A stretch of 64,000 bases of DNA from Oribacterium sinus (GCF_014202695.1 NZ_JACHHH010000010.1:1-64000), one strand, 5' to 3'. Numbered from the stretch's first letter, positions 1 to 8,817 are shown. Made by a program: numbers and translations. The notes: a model not told the origin generated them from the letters alone.

Positions 1-56
1 GATTTACTTAGATAATAGATTGTCTGATTTTTTGATTTTGATACAGATACTTTCAT
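1..56 (-). CDS. 5' end of a possible IS1634-type transposase (runs off the window)
   Basis: Only the first 18 codons are visible, reading MKVSVSKSKNQTIYYLSK on the minus strand. The start is well supported: a GGAGGG ribosome binding site at 65-70 lies 8 nt upstream of the ATG, and an extended -10 box lies just beyond. An N-terminus of the form 'VSKSKN..xxYYL' resembles IS1634-family DDE transposases as I remember them. With so few residues this is a suggestion, not an identification. A second IS1634-like fragment lies near 12.8 kb, which makes the family plausible in this genome. Confidence 0.4.
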   Translation of the reverse strand, partial: MKVSVSKSKNQTIYYLSK

Positions 57-78
57 GACGCAGTCCCTCCATGCGCCC

Positions 79-87
79 ATTATACCA
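79..87 (-). promoter_or_regulatory. extended -10 promoter of the minus-strand transposase-like gene
   Basis: On the minus strand the sequence TGGTATAAT (TGn plus a perfect TATAAT) lies about 22 bases upstream of the start codon. No good -35 box is seen 17 bases further up, which is usual for extended -10 promoters. Confidence 0.4.
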
Positions 88-268
88 TATATAGCCAAAT
101 ATAGCTAGTACTATTTTCATAAAATTTGACAAAAAAATACAGGCTTTTCAAGGCCTGAGGAGATTTTGGAACTATTTAACTGTCAAACTACCGCCAGTAT
201 ACCATTAGCTTTTTTGAAAATCAAGCATTATTTTTTAGAACTTTGCTGTATTTTTCGAAACGATACGT

Positions 269-274
269 TATAAT
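269..274 (+). promoter_or_regulatory. -10 box upstream of the first + strand gene
   Basis: A perfect TATAAT lies 30 bases before the start at 305, followed by the ribosome binding site AAAGGAGAGG at 291-300. The -35 region is weak. The transcript would cover the 377-residue gene and the PIN-like gene behind it. Confidence 0.4.
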
Positions 275-304
275 GAAGCTAACTAAAGAGAAAGGAGAGG
301 CTTC

Positions 305-1438
305 ATGCTGGAGTACTTGAATTTAAAGCTGGACGGACTGGGTGTAGGGGAAAGCTCATTGAACATTTGGATGAAGAATGGTCGGATTAAGTATGCCTAT
401 GATGCGCCTGTAGAGGATGAGGGTCCGGCTCTTGTCTTGAATGTGCCCAAAGAATCTTCGGAAAGCTTCTTAAACTCTTTAGATGAGTGTGCCATACCGA
501 AGTGGAAGCGTAGCTATTTTCAGGAAAAAAAAGGAGGTATTCCTGCATTTTCCTTCCGTTGGTTTTTGCTGTATAAAGAAGAGAATCAAGAGGCGAAAGA
601 GTATCAAGGGATTAATAGTGTTCCGGGAAGTTGGAACCGTTTTATTGCTTCTTTAAACAGACTGACGGCTGAGGTGAACAGCGCGAATTCTCATCAGATT
701 ATGCGTTTTTCCTTACGTGTGGAAGAGGAAAGGGAGAATGTAAGCTGGAATCCTTTGACACAGAAAGAAGAAAGAGAGGATGTCTTTTTTGAAGAAACCC
801 TGCTTCTTTCCAGAGAAAGTCAAAGCCTTGTTTACCTGCAGAACATGAATAAGCTTCCTTCGGTAAAGCATGAGTACTTTATACCCAAAATCGTGGATTA
901 TCTTTTGGGCAATATAGAACGCTATTTTCAACATTATGATCAGAGTGAGGGAAGCATAGGGGAAGAGAGTCCGGCCCTTTTAGAGATTACAATTCAATAT
1001 CGGGATGGTCGGTATTTTCAGGTAAAGAGGTCCTATGATCGCTATGGCCTTCCGGATGACTGGGAAGACTTATTGGAGGACTTTCATAAGACTCTGTCCT
1101 ACTACGGTGTATTCGGTTCTCTTTTTGATCCAAGACTGTATCGACATGGTGTGAAAGAAGGAGAACATATTTTTCTAAGCTGTTTATCTGAACCGAATGG
1201 AAAGCCTAGTTATTTTAGGAGCTTAGAGGACAATATTTCCGTGGGAGATTTTGTGTTGGTTCCCAGTCTGAAGCAGGAAAATGCGGAAACTGTGGTGATG
1301 ATTTCTGAAGTTCTATATTGTAAAGAGGGAGCACTGCCTTGTCCTTTGGAGGAAGCCAAGCTTATTCTCCGAAAACTGGATGAAGGAGAATTCTTCGGCT
1401 TTTTATCCCAGGATAATCATAACGATGACTTTATGTGA
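305..1438 (+). CDS. uncharacterised protein, first gene of a two-gene unit
   Basis: I do not recognise a named family over the full 377 residues. It is a soluble, acidic protein with no signal peptide or membrane segment. Residues 220-285 hold an aromatic-rich stretch (ITIQYRDGRYFQVKRSYDRY). Residues 305-370 read like the small beta-barrel often found at the C-terminus of uncharacterised clostridial proteins: 'VGDFVLVPSLKQENAETVVMIS' followed by a 'PCPLEEAKLILRK' helix. The start has a strong AAAGGAGAGG site. The gap to the next gene is only 16 bases, so the two are probably cotranscribed and may be linked to the RNA or DNA role suggested for the PIN-like partner. Confidence 0.8.
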   Translation: MLEYLNLKLDGLGVGESSLNIWMKNGRIKYAYDAPVEDEGPALVLNVPKESSESFLNSLDECAIPKWKRSYFQEKKGGIPAFSFRWFLLYKEENQEAKEYQGINSVPGSWNRFIASLNRLTAEVNSANSHQIMRFSLRVEEERENVSWNPLTQKEEREDVFFEETLLLSRESQSLVYLQNMNKLPSVKHEYFIPKIVDYLLGNIERYFQHYDQSEGSIGEESPALLEITIQYRDGRYFQVKRSYDRYGLPDDWEDLLEDFHKTLSYYGVFGSLFDPRLYRHGVKEGEHIFLSCLSEPNGKPSYFRSLEDNISVGDFVLVPSLKQENAETVVMISEVLYCKEGALPCPLEEAKLILRKLDEGEFFGFLSQDNHNDDFM

Positions 1439-1454
1439 AAAAGGAGAATAAGTT

Positions 1455-3260
1455 GTGATTTTTTTAGTGGATTTTGAAAATACCCATGCCAGCGGCTTTG
1501 AAGGGTATCATTATCTGACAGAGCAGGATACCTTGGTAGTGTACTACAGTGATGAAAATTCTGCTTTACAGAAGGGCGTAGTAGAGGATTTAAAGGAAAA
1601 GGCTGTCCATGTAAGAATGGTGAAGCTTTTAAAACAGCACAGCAATGCATTGGATATGTACATTGCTTCCACAACGGGAATGTTTTTGGATACAGGAGAA
1701 AAGATTTGCATTGTTTCCAAGGACAAGGGCTATGCAGCGGTTCGAGACTTTTGGCATAGCTTAAGAGGTGCGGAAATTCTTTTGGGAGAGACCATTGAAG
1801 AGTGTTTTCTCCATTCTGTGGCCAATGACGATGAAAGAATCAGAAGAGCCAAGGAGAGAAACCAAAAGGTACAGCTTATTGATGCCTTTGAAACCACCAA
1901 CAATGTTCCTACCAGACCGACATTAAGCTACAGAAACAATTACAGAAGAAGAAAAAATCAATTCCTGGACGTGAACAGTCATTTGGAGCCGGTAGAGCTC
2001 TTACCGAATCCTTTGGCAAAGGAAGATGTAAGCTATGCTTCTTTGGTGGAGGAGGAAAATGACGGAGAGCATTTTTCCGTGGATTATTCTGCAAGTATCA
2101 AGGAAGAAAAGCTTTATCCGGATGAGGATCATGCTGAAAGCTTCGAGAAAGAGCTATCTTCCGATAGAGCTACAGAAGAAACTGTTGTTACTAAAGAAAA
2201 AGAAGATTTGGATTCTCGAGAGGAAGCTAAAACCGCAGATAATACCAAGCCGGAAGAAGCGAAGCATGAGGATTCTTCCAAGAGTTCGATAGAAACCGTG
2301 AATCGTATTTATCCTAAGACGGAAAAGAAAGCAAATGCTGGAAGACCTTCTAATCAAATCCAGTATATTTATGATCCGGTTTTAAAAAGAATGAAGCGTG
2401 TGGATGTAGAGGAAGTAGCTGAAGATAGCATTTCCGAAACCCCGGAGGAAGAGTCTAAGAAAACGGAAGAGAAAAAGTCTTCCGATGCAGGAAAAGATGA
2501 GGCTGTACAGGAGGATGCCAGCGCTGTAACAGAAAATCGTCCTGTGGAGCAGAGGGAACGGCAAAGACATCATAATCGTAGAAGAAGACGTTCTAACGGA
2601 AAGAAGGAAAACGGAACACAGGCTTCCTTACAAGCCTCTAATCAGGAAGTAAGCCAGGACAATACTAAAGCGGTGTCGCAGGATAGTGCTAAAGTAGCAG
2701 CAAAGGACAATGCTAAAACAGTAGTAAAGGACAGTTCTAAAGAACATGGTAAGGATGTTTCTAAGGAACGTGGAAAGAATGCTTCCAAGGAGGAGTCCAA
2801 GTCTGTAAAGGAAAAGAAGACGGAGAAGCAAGGAAAAGCGGAATCAGAAGAGAAAAATGGAAAGACTGATAAAGCAGTAAAGGAAAAGAAAGCTAAGGCT
2901 AAGGACGCGGAGAAGACTGCAGAAAGCAAAAACGATTCCAAAGCTACAAAGGCAAAGCCGGTAAGAAAGTCTACGAAGTCTAAGGCAGGAGAGGAAAAGT
3001 CGGAAAGCAAGTCGACTCGGACCAAGACCACAGAAAAAAACGCTAAGGCAAAGACCGAAGAGAAGACAAGTACAGCGAAGGAAGAAAAAACAGCAAAATC
3101 AAAGACCGGTACTAAGACTTCCAATGAAAAGACCTCTGAAAAATCTGTAAAAGTGAAGGCTGATACAAAGAAAACAGAAACCGCAAGTGTGGAGAAGCCC
3201 GTTCGGAGAGGCAGAAAGAAAAAGGAAGAAACAAAGGCTGCCGACAATAAGTCGGAATAG
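1455..3260 (+). CDS. PIN-like (NYN-type) nuclease-fold protein with a long charged tail
   Basis: The first ~125 residues resemble PIN-like/NYN ribonuclease folds. The acidic positions expected at the metal site are present: FLVDFENTHASG at the N-terminus, NALDMYIAS near residue 65 and IVSKDKGYA near residue 86. A divergent linker follows, with a short basic RRRKN patch. From about residue 190 to the end (601) the protein is lysine/glutamate/alanine/threonine-rich low complexity with many SK, EK and KAK repeats, and it closes with a basic VRRGRKKK motif. The start is GTG with AAGGAG 8 nt upstream. The head suggests RNA binding or cleavage; the tail may bind nucleic acid or be disordered. No substrate can be deduced from sequence. 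Confidence 0.75.
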   Translation: MIFLVDFENTHASGFEGYHYLTEQDTLVVYYSDENSALQKGVVEDLKEKAVHVRMVKLLKQHSNALDMYIASTTGMFLDTGEKICIVSKDKGYAAVRDFWHSLRGAEILLGETIEECFLHSVANDDERIRRAKERNQKVQLIDAFETTNNVPTRPTLSYRNNYRRRKNQFLDVNSHLEPVELLPNPLAKEDVSYASLVEEENDGEHFSVDYSASIKEEKLYPDEDHAESFEKELSSDRATEETVVTKEKEDLDSREEAKTADNTKPEEAKHEDSSKSSIETVNRIYPKTEKKANAGRPSNQIQYIYDPVLKRMKRVDVEEVAEDSISETPEEESKKTEEKKSSDAGKDEAVQEDASAVTENRPVEQRERQRHHNRRRRRSNGKKENGTQASLQASNQEVSQDNTKAVSQDSAKVAAKDNAKTVVKDSSKEHGKDVSKERGKNASKEESKSVKEKKTEKQGKAESEEKNGKTDKAVKEKKAKAKDAEKTAESKNDSKATKAKPVRKSTKSKAGEEKSESKSTRTKTTEKNAKAKTEEKTSTAKEEKTAKSKTGTKTSNEKTSEKSVKVKADTKKTETASVEKPVRRGRKKKEETKAADNKSE

Positions 3261-3338
3261 TAGAAAAGCTAAAAAAGCTAATCATTTATTCGCCGGAATA
3301 AATTTGGCATAAACTTTTCGCTTCCGTAAGAAAAATAC

Positions 3339-3367
3339 TTGCACAGTAGAGGAAATTGTGATAGAAT
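3339..3367 (+). promoter_or_regulatory. promoter of tRNA-Leu(AAG)
   Basis: TTGCAC and TAGAAT are separated by exactly 17 bases, and the tRNA begins 12 bases after the -10 box. This is a standard vegetative promoter layout. Confidence 0.7.
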
Positions 3368-3379
3368 TTCCTCTGTTGC

Positions 3380-3462
3380 GCGGGAGTGCTGGAATGGCAG
3401 ACAGGCAAGACTAAGGATCTTGTGTCCGATAGGACGTGTGGGTTCAAGTCCCATCTCCCGCA
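3380..3462 (+). tRNA. tRNA-Leu (anticodon AAG)
   Basis: An 83-nt class II tRNA. The acceptor arms GCGGGAG and CTCCCGC pair perfectly, with discriminator A. The anticodon stem CAAGA/TCTTG encloses the loop CTAAGGA, giving anticodon AAG (reads CUU). A long variable arm (about TGTCCGATAGGACG) and the T-loop GGTTCAAGTCC are clear. CCA is not encoded. It has its own promoter and a nested-hairpin terminator. Confidence 0.95.
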
Positions 3463-3469
3463 GGAGTTG

Positions 3470-3517
3470 AAAAACCTAGGAATTAAGCCTACAATGGCTT
3501 GAAACCTAGGTTTTTTA
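3470..3517 (+). terminator. nested-hairpin terminator of tRNA-Leu(AAG), first of two near-identical copies
   Basis: The outer arms AAAACCTAGG and CCTAGGTTTT pair perfectly. Inside them AAGCC and GGCTT form a second stem, separated by AATT and GAAA internal loops. A T-run follows. The same sequence with only a few changes follows tRNA-Trp near 38.95 kb. Confidence 0.75.
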
Positions 3518-3824
3518 TTGCTTATTTGGTATCTGTTTTTACAGAAAAAGCAGGGATTTTCCTCATTTTACAGTGAATGTATCCCATGAATATCCCACGA
3601 AACTGCCTATGAAACTGCTTACGGAACTGTTCATGAAATTATGGGTATAGTCCGACAATTCGGAAAAGAGATTGAGATTATACTTTGAGTAAGCTATACT
3701 TAATTCAGTATTCAAGGAAGAGTGCCGTTGGTTCGGTGACTAAAATCTTCTTTGGGCTTCCTCTGCGTAGGCTTTACTAGTATAACAGGCCCAAGGAAGT
3801 GTAGCATATTTCATAGAATCTAGG
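3518..3824. other. gene-free stretch between tRNA-Leu and the SDR gene
   Basis: I find no convincing gene here. Around 3598-3642 there is a degenerate repeat of the form 'gaaactgcctat / gaaactgcttac / ggaactgttcat'. On the minus strand this reads as a short Ser/Phe/Gly-rich ORF ending near 3567, which could be a decayed coding remnant, but nothing proves it. The last 100 bases must carry the promoter of the SDR gene; no clear -35/-10 pair stands out. Confidence 0.4.
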
Positions 3825-4598
3825 ATGGATGGGATGAAAATAGCAATAATTACAGGGGCGAGTTCGGGAATAGGAAAAGAGATTTGTTTTGCATTGCAGG
3901 ATCGTATTCCGGCAATACAGGAATTTTGGCTTTTTTCCAGAAGGAAAGAAAGTCTGCAAGAGGTAGAAGAACAACTATTCAGACCGGTTCGTCTTTTTTC
4001 ATGGGATTTAACAAAAGAAGAGTGTTTTCAAAAGTATGAGGACTTGCTGAGAAAAGAAAATCCGGAAATTCTTTTTCTGGTCAATGCGGCTGGCTTCGGA
4101 AAGCTGGGGAGAGTGACGGAAATACCCGTTGAGGAACAGCTGAAGATGCTGGATTTAAATGTAAAGGCTTTAACGGCATTTACTTTGAAATCATTGGAGT
4201 ATATGGGCTCCAGTTCCCGGATTATTCAAATGGCTTCCGCCGCAGCTTTTTTACCCCAGGCTGAATTTTCCGTTTATGCGGCTACAAAGTCTTATGTATA
4301 CTCATTTTCCTTATCCTTAAGAGAAGAGTTACGAAATACAGGCGTTGGACTGACCGTGGTTTGTCCGGGACCGGTGGATACTCCCTTCTTTACGGTAGCG
4401 GGAGGTGGAGGAAGAATGCAAAAAATCAAGCAACTTTTTATGGCAAAGCCTAAGAAGGTGGCAAAGCTGGCGGTGATGGATGCGGTATTAAATCGTCCTA
4501 TTTCCATTTATGGCTTGCCGATGAAGGGATTTTATCTTCTATGTCAGATTTGTCCGGATATGCTTTTGATTCCTGTAGTTCGTAAATTTTATAGGTAG
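3825..4598 (+). CDS. short-chain dehydrogenase/reductase (SDR)
   Basis: A classical SDR of normal length (257 residues). The cofactor loop TGASSGIGK is at residues 10-18, an NAAG-type motif is at about 87-90, and the catalytic Tyr and Lys sit in the SVYAATKSY motif after a conserved Ser region (QMASAAAFLP). PGPVDTPF follows, as in the family. It should be a cytosolic NAD(P)H-dependent oxidoreductase acting on an unknown carbonyl substrate. ATG at 3825 and ATG at 3834 are both possible starts; the second gives MKIAIITGASSG, the more typical N-terminus. The next gene starts 3 bases after the stop, so the two are translationally coupled. Confidence 0.88.
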   Translation: MDGMKIAIITGASSGIGKEICFALQDRIPAIQEFWLFSRRKESLQEVEEQLFRPVRLFSWDLTKEECFQKYEDLLRKENPEILFLVNAAGFGKLGRVTEIPVEEQLKMLDLNVKALTAFTLKSLEYMGSSSRIIQMASAAAFLPQAEFSVYAATKSYVYSFSLSLREELRNTGVGLTVVCPGPVDTPFFTVAGGGGRMQKIKQLFMAKPKKVAKLAVMDAVLNRPISIYGLPMKGFYLLCQICPDMLLIPVVRKFYR

Positions 4599-4601
4599 AC
4601 T

Positions 4602-5624
4602 ATGCGAGAAATTCTGATATCACAAAACGAAAAGGAACAAAAGCTCTTAAAGCTTTTACAAAAATATTTTAAAGGACAGGCAGATTCCTTTCTTTACAAG
4701 ATGCTTCGAAAGAAAAATATCCTTTTAAACGGGAAAAAAGCCGATGGTAAAGAGATTTTACAGCTGGGAGATACCGTTCAGCTTTATTTCAGTGAAGAGA
4801 GCTTGGGCAAGCTGATTCAGGAGCGGGAGAGTGGGGAAAAGGAGCTTTGGACTCAGAAGTGGCAGAGCTTTATTCTTTATGAAGACAAACACTGTATTTT
4901 ATTTAATAAGCCGGTAGGACTTCTTTCTGAAAATGATGGAAGTTCTTCTTTTTCTGTAAATTCCCTGCTTTTATCCTATATGCGAACAAAGGGAGAGCTC
5001 AGTAAGGAACAAGAGAAAAGCTTCCGTCCGGGGATTGCCAATCGCTTGGATAGAAATACATCGGGAATCATCATTTTTGGAAAAAGCTTGGGGGGATTGC
5101 AGGCATTTGCCAAGCTTCTACAAAGCCATGATTTAGAGAAAAAATATTATGCCCTGGTGTATGGAGATTTTCAAAAAACAGGGCTGCAGGAGCATTTTCT
5201 GGAAAAAGATAAGGGGAAGAATAAGGCCTTAGAAAGTGAAAGAGGGAAAAGAGTCAAGAGTGCGTTTGAGAAGCTGGCTTGCGTGGAAAGCAGTGTGGGA
5301 TCCCTTTCCCTTCTTTCGGTACAGATTTTTACCGGAAAAACCCATCAAATTCGCACCCAGCTATCCCTTCTTTCCCATCCTATTGTGGGAGATGATAAGT
5401 ATGGAGATACAAGGAAAAATGCGAGATTAAGAAAAACTCTGCCCTTATCTTATCAGCTTCTTCACGCCTATTCTCTACGGTTTCCGAAATTACTGGAGAG
5501 CAGTGTGTTGTTTTCTCTTTCGGAAAAATGCTTTTTTGCTCCACTTCCAAAAGAATATTTTGAGATTTTAAAAAGCTTTCATTTGGATGCTTATCATATT
5601 GACAAGACTAAGGGGAAGGACTAA
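4602..5624 (+). CDS. RluA-family pseudouridine synthase
   Basis: 340 residues with an N-terminal S4-like RNA-binding domain (about 15-65, with FLYKMLRKKNILLNGKKA) and a RluA-type catalytic domain. The active-site motif RLDRNTSG lies near residues 147-154, with Asp as the nucleophile. The later GKTHQIRTQL motif and PIVGDDKYG are also typical. It should convert specific uridines in rRNA or tRNA to pseudouridine; whether it is RluC-, RluD- or RluA-like cannot be fixed. Its stop codon lies inside the left arm of the following terminator hairpin. Confidence 0.9.
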   Translation: MREILISQNEKEQKLLKLLQKYFKGQADSFLYKMLRKKNILLNGKKADGKEILQLGDTVQLYFSEESLGKLIQERESGEKELWTQKWQSFILYEDKHCILFNKPVGLLSENDGSSSFSVNSLLLSYMRTKGELSKEQEKSFRPGIANRLDRNTSGIIIFGKSLGGLQAFAKLLQSHDLEKKYYALVYGDFQKTGLQEHFLEKDKGKNKALESERGKRVKSAFEKLACVESSVGSLSLLSVQIFTGKTHQIRTQLSLLSHPIVGDDKYGDTRKNARLRKTLPLSYQLLHAYSLRFPKLLESSVLFSLSEKCFFAPLPKEYFEILKSFHLDAYHIDKTKGKD

Positions 5625-5656
5625 GATTATTTCTAGAGATAGTCTTAGTCTTTATT
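5619..5656 (+). terminator. terminator of the SDR-pseudouridine synthase operon
   Basis: GACTAAGA at 5619-5626 pairs perfectly with TCTTAGTC at 5643-5650, followed by TTTATTTAT. The left arm includes the stop codon of the upstream gene. Confidence 0.7.
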
Positions 5657-5933
5657 TATATATCTATATATCTATCGTTCTATTGCCTTTAGCTTCTATT
5701 GTTTTACATTCTATTGTTTTACATTCTATTGTTTTACATTCTATTATATTTTAATTCTGTTGCTTTCCTTTTCGATTGCTTTTTTTCAGCTCTTCTTTTC
5801 ATTGTATTTTTTCAGGATTTCATTTTTTACTTTTCTATTCTTATCATTCTATTTTTGTCATTTTTTTCTTGTCATTCTTTTGCTCTTGGTGTCTTTCAAT
5901 TTCTTTTTTAAAAAATGTATATGAGGTATTCGA
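5657..5933. other. T-rich gene-free stretch before the YifB gene
   Basis: About 280 bases of very T-rich sequence with few G residues. It contains a 15-base tandem repeat and no believable gene; open frames here encode only Phe/Leu/Ser/Ile runs. The ribosome binding site of the next gene is weak (TGAGG). Confidence 0.6.
5694..5745 (+). repeat. 15-bp tandem repeat, about 3.5 copies
   Basis: Three perfect copies of TTCTATTGTTTTACA plus a partial fourth (TTCTATT) stand head to tail. The unit is 15 bases, so copy number changes would not change spacing phase in any frame. Confidence 0.9.
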
Positions 5934-7514
5934 ATGTTATCTAAAGTCTATTCTGCTGCAATTCATGGGTTAAATGCTTATGTGGTTTCCGTTCAGGTGG
6001 ATGAAAGCAATGGGCTTCCCCGCTCCATGACTCTGGGAAATGTTTCTGCTTCCGTGAAGGAGGCGATAGAACGAGTGAGTATTGCCTTAAAAAATTTAGG
6101 CTTAGAGCTTCCGCCGAAGAAAATCACCATTAATTTACAACCTGCGGATCTGCGAAAAAACGGCAGTTCCTTCGATCTTCCCATTTTTATGGGAACCTTA
6201 CTGGCTCTCTATCCAAGCTGCGATTTTCCCTATGAAAACTATGGATTTTTGGGGGAACTAGGTTTAGATGGAGAGATTCGACCTGTATCCGGTGTGCTTC
6301 CCATGGTTCTGGCCTTGGAAGAGGCTGGAATGGAGGGGGTATTCGTTTCGAAAGACAATGAGCGGGAGGCTAGGAACAGTGAAAAATTAAAGGTAATTTC
6401 CTGCTCTCATATCACAGAGCTTTTGGATATTTGTAAAATTCCTTACGGAAAAAAGGAGAAGAGAAAAAATATAGGAGCAGGACCTTCTGTAGGAAGCAAT
6501 GATGAAAGCTATGCAAACGGTAATGAAGAAGATCAAAATTTAGATTTCCAAGATGTTTTGGGACAAAGCTATGGAGTTAGAGCGGCATTGATTGCAGCGG
6601 CAGGACATCATGCCCTTCTTTTTTCCGGTCCTGCCGGGTCGGGAAAGACGATGATTGCCAAGAGAATTCCCGGAATTTTACCAAAGATGAGTAAACAAGA
6701 GAAACTTGAGCTAACAAAGATTTATTCTATTGCATCTTGCCTTCCTTCTGAAAAGGGCTTAATAGAGAAACGCCCCTTTCGTGCCCCCCACTCTGCTGTC
6801 AGTCAAAATACCTTGCTTGGCGGGATGTCTTCCGGAAGATTGATTCCGGGAGAATTGGCATTGGCAGGGAAGGGGGTGCTATTCCTGGATGAATTACCTT
6901 TATTTAAAAAAGAAAGCATTGAAGCGTTAAGAGGTCCTATGGAGGAAAAAAGAGTTACCTTACATCGCCTGCAACAATTCTTCTCCTATCCGGTGGATTG
7001 TCTTTTTGTGGCGGCGATGAACCCCTGTCCCTGCGGATATTTTCCGGATCGAAATCGATGTCATTGTACGCCGGGACAGATTCGAGCTTATCAACGGGGA
7101 ATTTCCAAACCGATTCTGGAAAGAATGGATTTATGCGTATCCTTGCCGTCGATTACTTTGCAGGATGCATTGACCAAGGAAAAAGGAATTTCTTCGGCGG
7201 TTTTAAGAAAACAGGTGGAAAAGGCAAGGAAAATGCAGGAAAGACGCTTCTTTCAAGAAGAGAAGATACGTTGGAATGGAGATATGAATGTTAGGGCAGT
7301 AAACGAATACTGTGAACTGGGAAAAGAGGAAGCGGAATACATGGAGAATATTTTTAAGCTCAAAAATCTCTCCATGAGAACCTATCATAAAATATTAAAG
7401 CTTGCCAGAACCATTGCGGATTTGGAAGAAGAGGAGAAGATTAATATGAATCATCTGGCGGAAGCAGTTTCTTACCGAGGCCTGGAGGAGGTATTGTTTT
7501 CTTTTGAGGGATAA
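5934..7514 (+). CDS. YifB/ComM-family Mg-chelatase-like AAA+ ATPase
   Basis: 526 residues, the usual length. An N-terminal ChlI-like domain (MLSKVYSAAIHGLNAYVV, then PADLRKNGSSFDLP) precedes the AAA+ core with Walker A GPAGSGKT near 235. The conserved RPFRAPHSAVS, a FLDELPLF Walker B and the NPCPCGYFPD cysteine motif near 362-372 are all present, and a C-terminal helical domain has SMRTYHKILKLARTIADL. In Gram-negative relatives ComM promotes branch migration in natural transformation. The neighbouring dprA fits a role in handling incoming DNA. The gap to dprA is 2 bases. Confidence 0.92.
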   Translation: MLSKVYSAAIHGLNAYVVSVQVDESNGLPRSMTLGNVSASVKEAIERVSIALKNLGLELPPKKITINLQPADLRKNGSSFDLPIFMGTLLALYPSCDFPYENYGFLGELGLDGEIRPVSGVLPMVLALEEAGMEGVFVSKDNEREARNSEKLKVISCSHITELLDICKIPYGKKEKRKNIGAGPSVGSNDESYANGNEEDQNLDFQDVLGQSYGVRAALIAAAGHHALLFSGPAGSGKTMIAKRIPGILPKMSKQEKLELTKIYSIASCLPSEKGLIEKRPFRAPHSAVSQNTLLGGMSSGRLIPGELALAGKGVLFLDELPLFKKESIEALRGPMEEKRVTLHRLQQFFSYPVDCLFVAAMNPCPCGYFPDRNRCHCTPGQIRAYQRGISKPILERMDLCVSLPSITLQDALTKEKGISSAVLRKQVEKARKMQERRFFQEEKIRWNGDMNVRAVNEYCELGKEEAEYMENIFKLKNLSMRTYHKILKLARTIADLEEEEKINMNHLAEAVSYRGLEEVLFSFEG

Positions 7515-7516
7515 GT

Positions 7517-8419
7517 ATGGAAAAGAAAAATATAGAGCTGTCAATTAGAGAATTATTGCCTTTTCAAGAGGATTTTCCGAAACGATTAAGTGAAATTCCG
7601 GATAGTCCGGAATGCCTTTATTTAAAGGGCTTTCTTCCTAAAGAAGGAGAGCATACTGTGGGCATTATTGGAGCTAGAGATGGAACGGAATATGGAAAGG
7701 ATATTGCAAGGTCTATCGCGAAAACTTTGGCCAAAAAAGGGATAGGCATTGTGAGCGGAATGGCTTACGGCATTGATTCCGCGGCGCATGAAGGGGCATT
7801 GGAAGGAAAGGGCAAAACCTATGCGGTTTTAGGCTGCGGAGTAAATATCTGTTATCCAAGCTGCAATTTTAGACTGTATGAAAATATTGAGAAGAATGGA
7901 GGAATTCTCAGTGAGTATCCTTTACATTCCCCTCCTTTGCCCCATCATTTTGTGGAAAGAAACCGCCTGATTTCAGGACTCTCCGATGTGATCCTGGTGG
8001 TGGAAGCGAAGGAAAAATCCGGTACTTTTATTACGGTGGATAGAGCGTTGGAACAGGGAAAGCAGGTATTTGCCGTTCCCGGAAGAATCGTAGATCGTTT
8101 ATCTCAGGGCTGTAACAGATTAATTCGGGAGGGTGCATCGGTGTGTACCTCTGCCGAAGACATATTATCCTACTTTTCTTTAGAAGCGGAAAAGGAGGAA
8201 AGCAAAGAAGATGAGATTAAAAATTTTCCAAAGGAAAAACGAAGGATTTATCTTGCTTTGGGCTATGAAAGTAAGCATTTTCAAAGCCTTCAAGAGGAAT
8301 TAAAGCTTCCGAATTACATGCTGCATCGTTATCTTATTGAGCTGGAAGTGGAAGGTTATTGTGAATGTGTACAAGCTGCATATTATAGAAGAAAAAATCG
8401 GAACAGTTACTTTAACTAG
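7517..8419 (+). CDS. dprA: DprA/Smf DNA-processing protein
   Basis: 300 residues with the Rossmann-like DprA core. GARDGTEYG, SGMAYGIDSAAHEGAL, a GCG...CYPS segment and SEYPLHSPPLPHHF-ERNRLISGLS are followed by VVEAKEKSGTFITVDRALEQGKQVFAVPG. The C-terminal ~70 residues form a winged-helix-like tail. DprA binds incoming single-stranded DNA and loads RecA. The start follows the YifB stop by 2 bases, so the pair is coupled. The order yifB-dprA-topA is common in clostridia. Confidence 0.93.
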   Translation: MEKKNIELSIRELLPFQEDFPKRLSEIPDSPECLYLKGFLPKEGEHTVGIIGARDGTEYGKDIARSIAKTLAKKGIGIVSGMAYGIDSAAHEGALEGKGKTYAVLGCGVNICYPSCNFRLYENIEKNGGILSEYPLHSPPLPHHFVERNRLISGLSDVILVVEAKEKSGTFITVDRALEQGKQVFAVPGRIVDRLSQGCNRLIREGASVCTSAEDILSYFSLEAEKEESKEDEIKNFPKEKRRIYLALGYESKHFQSLQEELKLPNYMLHRYLIELEVEGYCECVQAAYYRRKNRNSYFN

Positions 8420-8817
8420 AAACTTAATTTCCTATAAAAATTATACTGATTTATGTTTCTATTTTGTTCACTGCTTCATCGAAATACCTGGAAGTGCCAA
8501 AAGTAAATCTCTGATTATTTCTTGCACTTTTCTTATAAAAGTATCAAAATCTTCCGATAAAGCTCTGAAATAGCTAAATTTCATGGAATCCGACTTGCTT
8601 TTTTTTTAGGATTCGTTTATAGTGTCCACGAATTTTTAGGAAAGCAGCTTTGTATTATTTTTTAATAATAAATTTTATCTTTAATAGCCTTTAAACATGA
8701 AGTAAGAGTGCTTTGACTTACTCAAAGAGAAAGACAAGGGCGCTTATTCATGCTATAGATAAAGGAAGTGTTCTTTCGCTTTACAGCAAGTTATACCGGA
8801 ACAGGAAAGGATAAGGA
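8420..8817. other. gene-free stretch between dprA and topA
   Basis: No gene is credible here. GAATCC and GGATTC flank a T-rich loop near 8586-8615 and may form a weak terminator for dprA. Near 8701-8721 AGTAAG/CTTACT form a short hairpin. A topA promoter must lie in the second half, but I cannot place it with confidence. Confidence 0.4.

Noticed and set aside
2642-3247. Long open frame on the minus strand opposite the charged tail of the PIN-like gene
   Set aside because: It mirrors Lys/Glu-rich codons and encodes only Phe/Ser/Val/Leu runs; it has no ribosome binding site and is explained by composition.
3566-3642. Possible C-terminal remnant of a tyrosine integrase on the minus strand next to tRNA-Leu
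   Set aside because: Only about 24 codons with repeats can be read; no catalytic motif and no second att-like copy of the tRNA end were found.
5699-5973. Two overlapping small frames before the YifB gene
   Set aside because: Both consist of Phe/Leu/Ile/Ser from T-rich sequence and lack ribosome binding sites.
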